From positions 62,001 through 126,000 of the forward strand of contig CAYZWU010000012.1 of the NCBI GenBank assembly GCA_964482235.1: a stretch of 64,000 bases of DNA, given 5' to 3'. Both the position numbers and the translations under genes were made by a program. The notes below the pieces were generated by a model. The model was not told the DNA's origin. It ran no database searches and worked only from the letters and a program-made list of their open reading frames with translations. This stretch comes from CAYZWU01 sp964482235 (lineage in GTDB: Bacteria > Planctomycetota > B15-G4 > CAYZWU01). This document shows, one piece after another, positions 51,013-59,457 of the stretch (its first letter is position 1; the number at the start of each line of letters is the position of its first letter).

Positions 51013-52176
51013 ATGTACAAGCAAATCGCGCTACTCTGTACCGTTTTTCTTCTCGTCCCAGCAGGTGCTGCGCTGGGCATCACCATCTATGTCCCCGACG
51101 ATCAGCCCACCATCCAGGATGCCATCAACGCGGCTGTGAACGAGGATACCATAATCGTCCGGGCGGGCACCTACATGGAGAATCTCGACTTCAGCGGCAA
51201 GAACGTCTACGTCCTGAGCGAGAGCGGCCCCGATGTCACGGTCATCGACGGGGGAAGAGTCGACTCGGTGGTCCGTTTCGTATCCGGCGAGACCCCCGCC
51301 GCGGGCATCGAGGGCTTCACCATCACGAACGGCTATACCACGTTGAACGGCGCCGGGATCAACATCGAGAACTCGTCCGCCACGGTCACCGGCAACATCA
51401 TCCACGGCAACAACACGAACAGCACCTGGAGCGGCGGAGGAGGCATCGCCGCCTACAACTCGAGCGTGCTCATCACGAAGAACGCGATCTACGGCAATCA
51501 GGGCAACGACGGCGGCGGGATCGCCAACAACTGCACCACACCTGTCGTTGTCTGCAACTCGATCATCTGGGACAACACGGCCACGTGGAACGGCCCAGAG
51601 ATCTTCGACGGCCTGGGCACGATCGATGTCAGCTACTCCTGCGTCAAGGGCGGCTGGACCGGCACGGGAAACATCACCGACGATCCGGCCTTCGTCGATC
51701 GAGGGGCGGACGACTTTCACCTGCGACACGATTCACCCTGCCGCGACATGGGCGATTCCGCTGCCGCCGGCATCCAGCCCGTCGACTTCGAGGGCGATGA
51801 GCGGATCTTCGAATCGGGCGTGGACATGGGGTGCGACGAGTTCCACCATCACCTCTATCATCGCGGAACCGTCACTCCCGGCGGCACCATCGACGTGGTT
51901 GTCATCGGGACGCCGGGCCAAGCCGTTTTGCTCGCCATGGGCAACGGCATCCGGCCGCAGCCTGTCAACACGACCTACGGGCTTCTCTATCTCACCCTTC
52001 CGGTGGCTTCCATGTTCCAGCTCGGAACGATCGGCACGAGCGGTGCCGTCGAGGTCCCGGGGAACATCCCGCCCAGCTGGTCGCCGGGCGATGAGGTGCC
52101 CTTCCAGACGCTCGTCGGGCCTCTCGGCAATCCGGCTTCCCTCCTGACGAACCTGATGGTCCTCGTGGTGGAGTAA
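51013..52176 (+). CDS. Secreted beta-helix protein, paralogue of the gene at 14310
   Basis: 387 residues. Signal peptide, then TIYVPDDQPTIQDAINAA and DTIIVRAGTYMENLDFSGK, almost the same opening as the 680-residue protein at 14310. There are fewer helix turns, then VDMGCDEFHHHLYHRG and the C-terminal module (PGGTIDVVVIG to LLTNLMVLVVE). GC usage is ordinary. The shared N- and C-terminal parts with variable middles suggest a family of surface or secreted proteins. Followed by a strong terminator. Confidence 0.8.
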   Translation: MYKQIALLCTVFLLVPAGAALGITIYVPDDQPTIQDAINAAVNEDTIIVRAGTYMENLDFSGKNVYVLSESGPDVTVIDGGRVDSVVRFVSGETPAAGIEGFTITNGYTTLNGAGINIENSSATVTGNIIHGNNTNSTWSGGGGIAAYNSSVLITKNAIYGNQGNDGGGIANNCTTPVVVCNSIIWDNTATWNGPEIFDGLGTIDVSYSCVKGGWTGTGNITDDPAFVDRGADDFHLRHDSPCRDMGDSAAAGIQPVDFEGDERIFESGVDMGCDEFHHHLYHRGTVTPGGTIDVVVIGTPGQAVLLAMGNGIRPQPVNTTYGLLYLTLPVASMFQLGTIGTSGAVEVPGNIPPSWSPGDEVPFQTLVGPLGNPASLLTNLMVLVVE

Positions 52177-52206
52177 TCCCCGGTCGGACATTTCGTGCAA
52201 CGAATC

Positions 52207-52248
52207 GCTGGAGCACTCCGGTCGCCCGGGTGCTCCAGCGTTTTTTTT
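52207..52248 (+). terminator. Intrinsic terminator
   Basis: GCTGGAGCAC (52207-52216) pairs with GTGCTCCAGC (52230-52239), followed by a run of eight T. It ends the beta-helix transcript. Confidence 0.88.
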
Positions 52249-52269
52249 GGGATCTTGCGGTATCAGTTT

Positions 52270-52370
52270 CTCCTCCAGCTCCCGCTCCCGCCATACTCAG
52301 GTTGAAAACGATCGATTGGCATTCTTCTTTTCGGAAACGGGAGGGGAAGGGGGAAGCGGGAGCCTCAGTT
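52270..52370. repeat. Imperfect inverted repeat (family C, copy 2)
   Basis: Arms rich in CTCCCGCTCCCG (near 52275) and GGAAGCGGGAGCC (near 52352), similar to the unit after dnaE. Both lie just past gene ends. Confidence 0.4.
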
Positions 52371-52476
52371 ACCTTCCCACCCACAAATTCCGCTGAGCCA
52401 CTCTTTTTTCTTTCATCGCATGGACCAACCCAGATAATACGGATTGCCAGTCTCTTCCCATTGCCGAACTGGAAAA

Positions 52477-53970
52477 ATGAAGATGATTCGAATCAGCATC
52501 TCGAACGCGATCAAGATTGCATCCTGCCTCCTCGTCATGGCCGGAGGGGCTTCCGGAACGATCATCACCGGCCCCTACCTCCAGAAGGTCGACAGGGACC
52601 GCATCACGGTGATGTGGGAGACCGAAAAGCCGGGCGAGAGCTGGGTCGAGTACAGGCTCCCTGGAAAGGAGTGGCAAAAGGCCGGTTCGTCCGAGGAGAC
52701 CCTGATCCACGAGGTCGAGATCACCGGGCTCGCCTCGGAAAGGCAGTACATCTACAGAGCCGTCACGCCCCCCCACAGATCCCCGGAGGCGACCTTCAGG
52801 ACCGCGCCACCCAGGGGGAAGTCGGGCTTCCGGTTCGGGGTCTATGGCGACAGCCGCTCCAACTGCCTGATCCACACCGAGGTTGCCAGAGCGATGGAGA
52901 GCGCCCTCGGAGCGACATTCGTGGTGAACACGGGAGACATCGTCCCCACGTCGAAGTCAGGAAAGAAGATCTTCCGCCAGGATTTCTTCCAGCCTCTCGA
53001 CGGCCTGCTCAGGGAGACGGCGATCTACGTGGCCCGCGGCAACCACGAAAGCACCAATCCCTTCTTCGAGGCATACCTGGCACACCCCGTCGAGGGATCG
53101 GGAAACGAGAGCTTCTTTTCCTTCGACTACGGAAACCTCCACGTGATCGTGCTCGACACGACGAAGGACTACAGCGAGGGAAGCGAGCAGAAGAACTGGC
53201 TGAAGTCGGATCTCGTCCGGGCCTGTGCCGATCAAGACACCGACTGGATCGTCGCCTGCTGCCATTACCCGCCCTATTCCTCCGGCGGGCATGGATCGGA
53301 GATGACGGTGCGCAGCGAGCTCTCGCCTCTCTTCGAGGCCCACGGCGTGGACATCGTGTTCAGCGGCCATGACCACAGTTACGAGAGGATTCGGCAGCAA
53401 AACGGCGTCGTCTACATCGTGACGGGAGGAGGAGGGGCCATTCTCTACAATCAAACAAAGCCGATGCCCTGGACCGTGATCCATCACAAGGTCAACCACT
53501 TCGTTACCGTGGACGTGACCGAGAAGACCCTCACCCTGATCGCGCACGGGGTTGCCCTTCCTGGAAAGGACGCCGTCGGGACGATCGATTCGGTCGTGAT
53601 CACCAGGGAACCGGCCTGGTCCCCCACTGCCGCGGCCGGCCCCGACCGGACTGTGGAGCGGGGCGGGCGAGTCGTTCTGGACGGATCCGGCTCCTACGAC
53701 GGTGACGGCGACCCCTTCATCTTCTGCTGGTCCCAGGTGTCAGGTCCCCCCGTGAAGCTGATCGATCGCCAGGCCGCGACACCCTCGTTCGTTGCGACAG
53801 AGAACGGCGCCTGCGTCTTTCAGCTCTTCTGCATCGAGGAGAGCGGGCTCGAGAGTCTCGGCGACAGGATCACGATCACCGTTCAGGAGACGGTCTCCGG
53901 CAGCGAGGCGGACCCTTTCGAGAAGCAGGACGGGAAAGCGGACAAGGACGATCCCGCCGGGAAGGAATGA
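52477..53970 (+). CDS. Secreted purple-acid-phosphatase-like metallophosphoesterase
   Basis: 497 residues from ATG 52477 (GGAAAA upstream). Signal peptide, then an N-terminal fibronectin-like/PAP domain (ITGPYLQKVDRDRITVMWET, QYIYRA). Phosphoesterase motifs: GVYGDSRSN, VVNTGDIV, ARGNHES, CCHYPPYSSGGHG and FSGHDHSYER. A PKD-like domain (VERGGRVVLDGSGSYDGDGD) and an acidic tail end the protein. Phosphomonoesterase outside the cytoplasm is likely. Confidence 0.87.
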   Translation: MKMIRISISNAIKIASCLLVMAGGASGTIITGPYLQKVDRDRITVMWETEKPGESWVEYRLPGKEWQKAGSSEETLIHEVEITGLASERQYIYRAVTPPHRSPEATFRTAPPRGKSGFRFGVYGDSRSNCLIHTEVARAMESALGATFVVNTGDIVPTSKSGKKIFRQDFFQPLDGLLRETAIYVARGNHESTNPFFEAYLAHPVEGSGNESFFSFDYGNLHVIVLDTTKDYSEGSEQKNWLKSDLVRACADQDTDWIVACCHYPPYSSGGHGSEMTVRSELSPLFEAHGVDIVFSGHDHSYERIRQQNGVVYIVTGGGGAILYNQTKPMPWTVIHHKVNHFVTVDVTEKTLTLIAHGVALPGKDAVGTIDSVVITREPAWSPTAAAGPDRTVERGGRVVLDGSGSYDGDGDPFIFCWSQVSGPPVKLIDRQAATPSFVATENGACVFQLFCIEESGLESLGDRITITVQETVSGSEADPFEKQDGKADKDDPAGKE

Positions 53971-53974
53971 GACA

Positions 53975-55204
53975 GTGACCGAACCGATCTCGATCGTGCT
54001 GGCCGGAATGGGCGGGTACGGCACCATGTACCTGAAGGCCCTTCTCGACGGACCGGACAGGGAGAGATGCCGCCTCGTTGGAACGGTGGACCCCTTTCCC
54101 GACAGATGTCTCCGCCGTTCCGACCTCGAATCGTTGAAGATCCCCAATCACGCCTCGCTCGACGATTTCTACCGCGTCAGCCGGGCCGACCTGGCGATCC
54201 TGGTTTCCCCCATCCACCTGCACGCGCGCCAGACCTGCCTGGCCCTCGACAAGGGCAGCCATGTTCTCTGCGAAAAGCCGGCCGCCTCCACTGTGCAGGA
54301 CGTGGACCGGATGATCGAAGCCCGCGACCGGGCCGGCCGTTTCGTGGCCGTGGGCTTCCAGTGGTCGTTCACCGAACCGATCACCCGGCTCAAGGCGGAC
54401 ATCGCCTCCGGAGTCTTCGGCAGGGCCCGCCGCATCAAGAGCCTCTGCCTCTGGCCGCGCGACGAGTCCTACTACAGCAGGAACAGCTGGGCCGGCAGGA
54501 CGAGAGGCGGCCAGGGTGAGTGGATCCTCGACAGTCCGGTGAGCAACGCCATGGCCCACGACCTGCACAACATGCTCTTCCTGCTCGGGGAAAAACCCGG
54601 CGAAAGCGCGCGGCCCGCTTCAGTCGAGGCCGAGCTCTACCGGGCCAAGGAGATCGAGAACTGCGACACCGCCGCGCTGAGGGTGAAGACCGAGGATGGC
54701 GTGGAGATCCTCTTCTTCGCCTCCCATGCCGTGGCCGAGGACAGGGGGCCTGTCTTCTCCATCGAATTCGACCGCGCCGTCGTGGAATACGCCGGCGGTC
54801 CGGCGCCGATCCGTGCCCGCCTCGATGACGGGGAGGCGAGGGAATACTCCTCCCCGGACAGCGAACCCCATTTCCGGAAGCTCGAGATCTGCCTCGACGC
54901 CGTGAGGGCGTGCCGGGGGCAAAAGGCTGCCGCCGTGCCGTGCGGACTCGAGGCGGCCCGGGCGCACACGCTCTGCATGAACGGGGCGCACGACTCCTGT
55001 CCGGAGCCCTTCGAATTTCCCGAAGATCTCCTGCACTCCTCCGGAGCGCCGGGACACAGGCACGTCTGGGTGGAAGATCTGGGCGAGACCCTGATGCACT
55101 GCTTTGATCGGAACGCCCTTCCCTCGGAGAACGGCGTGCCATGGGCCATGCCGGGACGGGAGATCGACCTGCGCGGCTACGACAGGTTTCCCTGCTCCGG
55201 CTGA
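53975..55204 (+). CDS. Gfo/Idh/MocA-family oxidoreductase
   Basis: 409 residues from a GTG at 53975, 4 bases after the previous stop; the longer open frame runs back through the phosphatase gene and is not homologous. Rossmann part IVLAGMGGYGTMYLKAL, DPFPDR and the signature CEKPAA, then a C-terminal domain of the family. The usual catalytic His region appears as NAMAHDLHNMLFLLG. NAD(P)-dependent sugar or inositol oxidoreductase; substrate unknown. Confidence 0.82.
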   Translation: MTEPISIVLAGMGGYGTMYLKALLDGPDRERCRLVGTVDPFPDRCLRRSDLESLKIPNHASLDDFYRVSRADLAILVSPIHLHARQTCLALDKGSHVLCEKPAASTVQDVDRMIEARDRAGRFVAVGFQWSFTEPITRLKADIASGVFGRARRIKSLCLWPRDESYYSRNSWAGRTRGGQGEWILDSPVSNAMAHDLHNMLFLLGEKPGESARPASVEAELYRAKEIENCDTAALRVKTEDGVEILFFASHAVAEDRGPVFSIEFDRAVVEYAGGPAPIRARLDDGEAREYSSPDSEPHFRKLEICLDAVRACRGQKAAAVPCGLEAARAHTLCMNGAHDSCPEPFEFPEDLLHSSGAPGHRHVWVEDLGETLMHCFDRNALPSENGVPWAMPGREIDLRGYDRFPCSG

Positions 55205-55228
55205 TCGAACCGGGCCCGATTCCCCCTG

Positions 55229-57889
55229 CTACTTCTCCTCGTCATTCCTGTCCGGCCGGACCTGAACGGCATCCAGGATCGCGTTGAACAGGACCTTGAA
55301 GGTCGCGCCCGTCTGGGCTCTGAACTGGCAGCGGAATCCGATCAGGACAGCCTTCCCCTCTCCGAACCGCGCCGAGGCCAGGGCCCCCTTGCCGTGGATG
55401 ATGTCGTCGTGCTCGATCCATCCGCTGAGGAGAGGATTCACCTGCGGATAGCTGCCCACCATGGTCACGCGCCTGCGGTCCTGTTCGGAGCTTTTTTCGG
55501 CGCCCGGCTGGCTCCCGGTCCTCTTCTTCCAGTCGAAGACCGGGCTGTTCATGTGCATGACCGCCGCGGCAGGACCGAGGCCGTAGCAGAGGGGATGGCT
55601 TGCATCCACCTCGATCCTCAGGATGGAACCCGGGCAAAAGAAGCGCCTCGGATCGCTCTTGCCGGGAGCAGAGGCCTCCTCCCTGACGATTTCGAGCGGA
55701 AGAGCCAGCTTGTCGATCAGGAAGCCGCAGGAGGAATCCAGCCCCACCAGGGTTCCGCCCTCCCGGACGAAATCCCTCAGGGCAAAGACCCCTTCCTCGC
55801 CGATCCCGCCTGTGTATTTTCCGGGGAGGCTTCCCTCGCTGACTCCAGAGACGATCGAATCGGTCCTGAGGTCGGGCAGGATCAGGACATCGTAACGCTC
55901 CTCGAGCCCGCCGGCCCGGATCTCGGCATCGTGGATCGTCCTGTAGGGAAATTCGTACCGTTCCAGCACCCAGCGCGTCCAGCCCTCGTCCATGCTCGCG
56001 GTCCAGGGCTGGTAGAGGCCGAGCCGGAACGGCTTGACATCGAAAATCGCCACATCGGGGAGCTCGGACACGCCAAAGAAGACGAGGCCGAGATCGGCCA
56101 TCTGCTCCCGGAGATCTTCGGTCGGTGCGCTGTCGCCGGCGAGGAGGAAAGTCCCGGGCTCCATGCTCCTGGCGCCTATCGCGGCCTTCTCTCCCAGGCA
56201 GCGCACCCGGCCTCCCGATGCGAGGAGCCGGTTCACAAGGATGTAGGCGTTGTTCTGCGACCTCTCGACCAGGATGAAACGAATCTTGTCACTCAGCCTG
56301 ACCACGGGCCTTGCGGGCGGCCTCTTCGTCCTCTCGAGCTTCTCGGCGGCCACGTCGAAGGGATCGACCACCTGAACGGTCTTCACGCCGGCCAGAAGCG
56401 GAAGGGTCCACCCCGACACGTCGTAAGGCCGCTCGGGCGGCCCTTCGGGATAGGTCCTCAGGTCGGGATAGGTCTGCTTCTCCAGGAGATCCTTGGCATG
56501 GGCGCGGTAGGGCTGCGCCATGAACACCACCTGCGTCCCGGCCGGGTAGTCGATGCCGTCGGCCACAAAGGAAGCCTTTGCCTCGTGGACGTCCACACCG
56601 CCGCACATCATCGTCTGCACCATCCGCCACGCCGCGGCGGGATCGCTCTGCTCCGGCGGGACGAGAAAGGCGAAGGGCGGCTCGCTTTTTCCCTTCTCGA
56701 TCTGCTTCCTGCCGAGGCGGACGAAGTTCTCCAGGAAAACCTCGCGGTTCCTCGCGGCAAGCCCCAGCAGGGAGAACACGGCCGTCTGCTCGTACTCCAC
56801 GATGTCGCGCAGCCGCCACCATCCCCCTTCCCAGGGCTCCGGGAAATTGGCGCGCCGCGAGTAGTCGTCGAGCCCCCGCCTGCTCCCCTGCAGGTCCCGC
56901 CTCCTCTGGAACACCGGCGACGCCCGGTTGACGCTCGCCAGCTCGATCAGCTGCGTCACCATGTTGTGGCGGCTCGGCACGGAGGTGAAGTAGCCGAGCA
57001 GCCACTCGTCGAACATGGCGTTCGTGATGATCCCGGTATGTCCGGCGGCGGACAGGTCGAGCCGCATCTGGGCGGAGATCAGGGCCAGCTCGTGCTCGAT
57101 GAGCGGATCGATGTTCGGATTGATCGGATCGTGGTAAGGGGGAATGAACATCCGCGCCCCGCGATTCCCCATCTGGTGCACGTCGACCACGATCTGGGGA
57201 AACCACTCCTCGTAGAGGACGCGGGAGATCAGCCGGGGCTCGACCTGGGTGTTCATGGCCCAGTCGCGGTTGATGTCGTGGCCCACGTACTTGTGATAGA
57301 GCCAGGGCATGCGGGAACCCTCGAAGGGTGTGCCCAGCTGCTCGGCGTACCATTCACACTCCATCTGATGGCCGTCCGGATTCAGCGACGGCACGAGAAG
57401 GAAGATCACGTTCCGCCGGATCGTCTCCATGGCCGGCGAGTCCCCGGCTGCGAGGCGATAGGCCGCCTCCATGGACATCTGCGTGGAGCCGATCTCCGAT
57501 GCATGCTGTGCGCAGCCCACGAATACGACCACAGGCAGCTGTCCGATATACCGCCTCTCCTCAGCCTCCGATAGTCCCCGCGGATCCGCCATCCGGCGCA
57601 GGGCCGCCTTGATTGCCGCCCTCCCGGCCACGTTCTCCTCGCTGGAGATGGCTGCGAGGAACATCTCCTTCCCCAGGGTGCTCTTTCCGATCTTCTCCAG
57701 GGCGACGCGGTCCGTGGCCCTGTCGAGGGCGTCGAAGTATTGCCGGATCATGGGCCAGTCCGCGAGCTTCATGTCCGTGCCGGGCTCGAATCCGATCACG
57801 CTCTCCGGTGTCGGCATCTCCTGGGGGGCGGCCGCGAGTGCGCAGCAGGGCAGGACGGTTAGAAAGAGGCAGGACAGCACCCTTCTCAT
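55229..57889 (-). CDS. Secreted M14 zinc carboxypeptidase with C-terminal glutaminase-like domain
   Basis: 886 residues from ATG 57889 with a signal peptide (GGGAG upstream). M14 zinc motif QHASEIGS (HxxE), with the third ligand in VDVHQMG. NPDGH and HDINRDWAMNT are typical of the bacterial M14 subgroup. After about residue 500 a Rossmann-like region (YDVLILPDL, GGIGEEGVFALRDFVREGGTLVGLDSSCGF) resembles the ThuA/glutamine-amidotransferase-like domain often fused to these enzymes. Function: extracytoplasmic peptide cleavage. Confidence 0.85.
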   Translation of the reverse strand: MRRVLSCLFLTVLPCCALAAAPQEMPTPESVIGFEPGTDMKLADWPMIRQYFDALDRATDRVALEKIGKSTLGKEMFLAAISSEENVAGRAAIKAALRRMADPRGLSEAEERRYIGQLPVVVFVGCAQHASEIGSTQMSMEAAYRLAAGDSPAMETIRRNVIFLLVPSLNPDGHQMECEWYAEQLGTPFEGSRMPWLYHKYVGHDINRDWAMNTQVEPRLISRVLYEEWFPQIVVDVHQMGNRGARMFIPPYHDPINPNIDPLIEHELALISAQMRLDLSAAGHTGIITNAMFDEWLLGYFTSVPSRHNMVTQLIELASVNRASPVFQRRRDLQGSRRGLDDYSRRANFPEPWEGGWWRLRDIVEYEQTAVFSLLGLAARNREVFLENFVRLGRKQIEKGKSEPPFAFLVPPEQSDPAAAWRMVQTMMCGGVDVHEAKASFVADGIDYPAGTQVVFMAQPYRAHAKDLLEKQTYPDLRTYPEGPPERPYDVSGWTLPLLAGVKTVQVVDPFDVAAEKLERTKRPPARPVVRLSDKIRFILVERSQNNAYILVNRLLASGGRVRCLGEKAAIGARSMEPGTFLLAGDSAPTEDLREQMADLGLVFFGVSELPDVAIFDVKPFRLGLYQPWTASMDEGWTRWVLERYEFPYRTIHDAEIRAGGLEERYDVLILPDLRTDSIVSGVSEGSLPGKYTGGIGEEGVFALRDFVREGGTLVGLDSSCGFLIDKLALPLEIVREEASAPGKSDPRRFFCPGSILRIEVDASHPLCYGLGPAAAVMHMNSPVFDWKKRTGSQPGAEKSSEQDRRRVTMVGSYPQVNPLLSGWIEHDDIIHGKGALASARFGEGKAVLIGFRCQFRAQTGATFKVLFNAILDAVQVRPDRNDEEK

Positions 57890-58140
57890 GATCAACACTC
57901 CCGGAAAAGAAGGCATGGCTCCATCGACGGGCTCACCCGGAACAGAACGCCGTTATCTCGTATCCCAGCACCGACCCACGACTATATGCCCGATCAAATT
58001 CGCCTTCAAAGCATTATTCGGGAATGGGGGCCCCGATCGCGGCGCGCATCCGCCCCGGACCGGTCCGGCAGCCCCTCTTTTTCGTTGACAAGATCCGGGC
58101 GAGTCCGGACATTCGGCGTGTTTCCGGCAGAGGCGAGATC

Positions 58141-59457
58141 ATGGCAGACAAGAAACGCGTAGCCCGCACCATCATGCACGTGGACATGGATGCCTTCTTT
58201 GCCGCCATCGAGATGCTCGACGATCCGCGCCTTGCAGGCAAGCCGGTGATCGTGGGAGCGAGACCCGGCTCCCGCGGCGTTGTCTCCACCTGCAGCTACG
58301 AGGCCCGCAAGTTTGGCCTCGGCTCGGCCATGCCGATCGCCAGGGCCTATCGCCTCTGCCCCCACGGCGTCTACCTGCGCCCCAGGATGAAGCGCTACGC
58401 CGAGGTCTCGCGCCAGGTGATGAAGGCGCTGGCGCGGATCTCGCCCGTGGTGGAGCCGATCTCCGTGGACGAGGCGTTCGTGGACCTCACCGGGCTCGAG
58501 GAGCTCTCCGGCAGCGCGGCGGTCCTGGGCCGAAAAACCAAGAAGGTGGTGCTCGAGGCAACAGGGCTCACCTGTTCGGTCGGCATCGGGCCGAACCGCC
58601 TGGTCGCCAAGATCGCCTCGGACTTCGACAAGCCCGACGGCCTCACCGTCGTGGCGCCCGGCGAGGTGCTCGACTTCCTCGCCCCCCTGCCCGTATCCCG
58701 GCTGCGCGGCGTGGGACGGGTTCTGCTTCGCAAGCTCGAGAAGGCTGGCATCGCCACGGTGAAGGAACTGCGCCGGCGATCGCGGGATGAACTGGTCCGG
58801 TTCTTCGGCGCCTCGACGGGCGAATCGCTCCATCGCCAGTCGCGCGGCATCGCGTCGGACAGGGTTGGCCGGGGCGGCGAGCGCAAATCGATCTCCAAGG
58901 AGGTCACCTTCAACGAGGACGTGACGGACAGGGAGATCCTTCGCAGGACGATGCTCGCCCAGGCGGCCGAGGTGGGCAGTATCGCGCGGCGCGAGGGCGT
59001 GACGGGCCGCAGCGTCCACGTCAAGATCCGTCTTCAAGGATTCGAGACGCACACGCGCAGCCGGACCCTCGACCGGGCCACCTCGCTGGACGACGAGATC
59101 TTCAAGACCGGCTGGGCGCTCTTCGAGAAAAGCGGATACGCCGATTCCCCTGTGCGGCTCATCGGGATCGGCATCTCGGGGTTGGAGCGGGGCGGCCAGC
59201 TCGACCTCTTCGAAAACAGCCGCTCGAAAAAGAAACAGCTGATGGAAGCCAAGGACAGGATCGTGGCGCGGTTCGGAAAGGACGCCATCGGATTCGGCTC
59301 CCTTCAGAAAAAGAAAAAACGACAAGACGGAGGCCATGATGAAAACGAGCTCAAACCTTCTACTTCTTCTCGCAGCGACAATCCTTCTGGCAACGGCTTG
59401 CGGAACAACTCCGGAGGCGGACCAGGCAGCGGCGGCGCAGGATCGGATTGCCGGTGA
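58141..59457 (+). CDS. dinB: DNA polymerase IV
   Basis: 438 residues from ATG 58141. Y-family lesion-bypass polymerase. Motifs: HVDMDAFFAAIE, SYEARKFGLGSAMP, SVDEAFVDLTG with catalytic acidic residues, IGPNRLVAKIASD, and LRGVGRVLLRKLE in the thumb. A little-finger domain ends at GGQLDLF. The last 40 residues are low-complexity Ser/Gly and overlap the following gene by 122 bases. Confidence 0.94.
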   Translation: MADKKRVARTIMHVDMDAFFAAIEMLDDPRLAGKPVIVGARPGSRGVVSTCSYEARKFGLGSAMPIARAYRLCPHGVYLRPRMKRYAEVSRQVMKALARISPVVEPISVDEAFVDLTGLEELSGSAAVLGRKTKKVVLEATGLTCSVGIGPNRLVAKIASDFDKPDGLTVVAPGEVLDFLAPLPVSRLRGVGRVLLRKLEKAGIATVKELRRRSRDELVRFFGASTGESLHRQSRGIASDRVGRGGERKSISKEVTFNEDVTDREILRRTMLAQAAEVGSIARREGVTGRSVHVKIRLQGFETHTRSRTLDRATSLDDEIFKTGWALFEKSGYADSPVRLIGIGISGLERGGQLDLFENSRSKKKQLMEAKDRIVARFGKDAIGFGSLQKKKKRQDGGHDENELKPSTSSRSDNPSGNGLRNNSGGGPGSGGAGSDCR

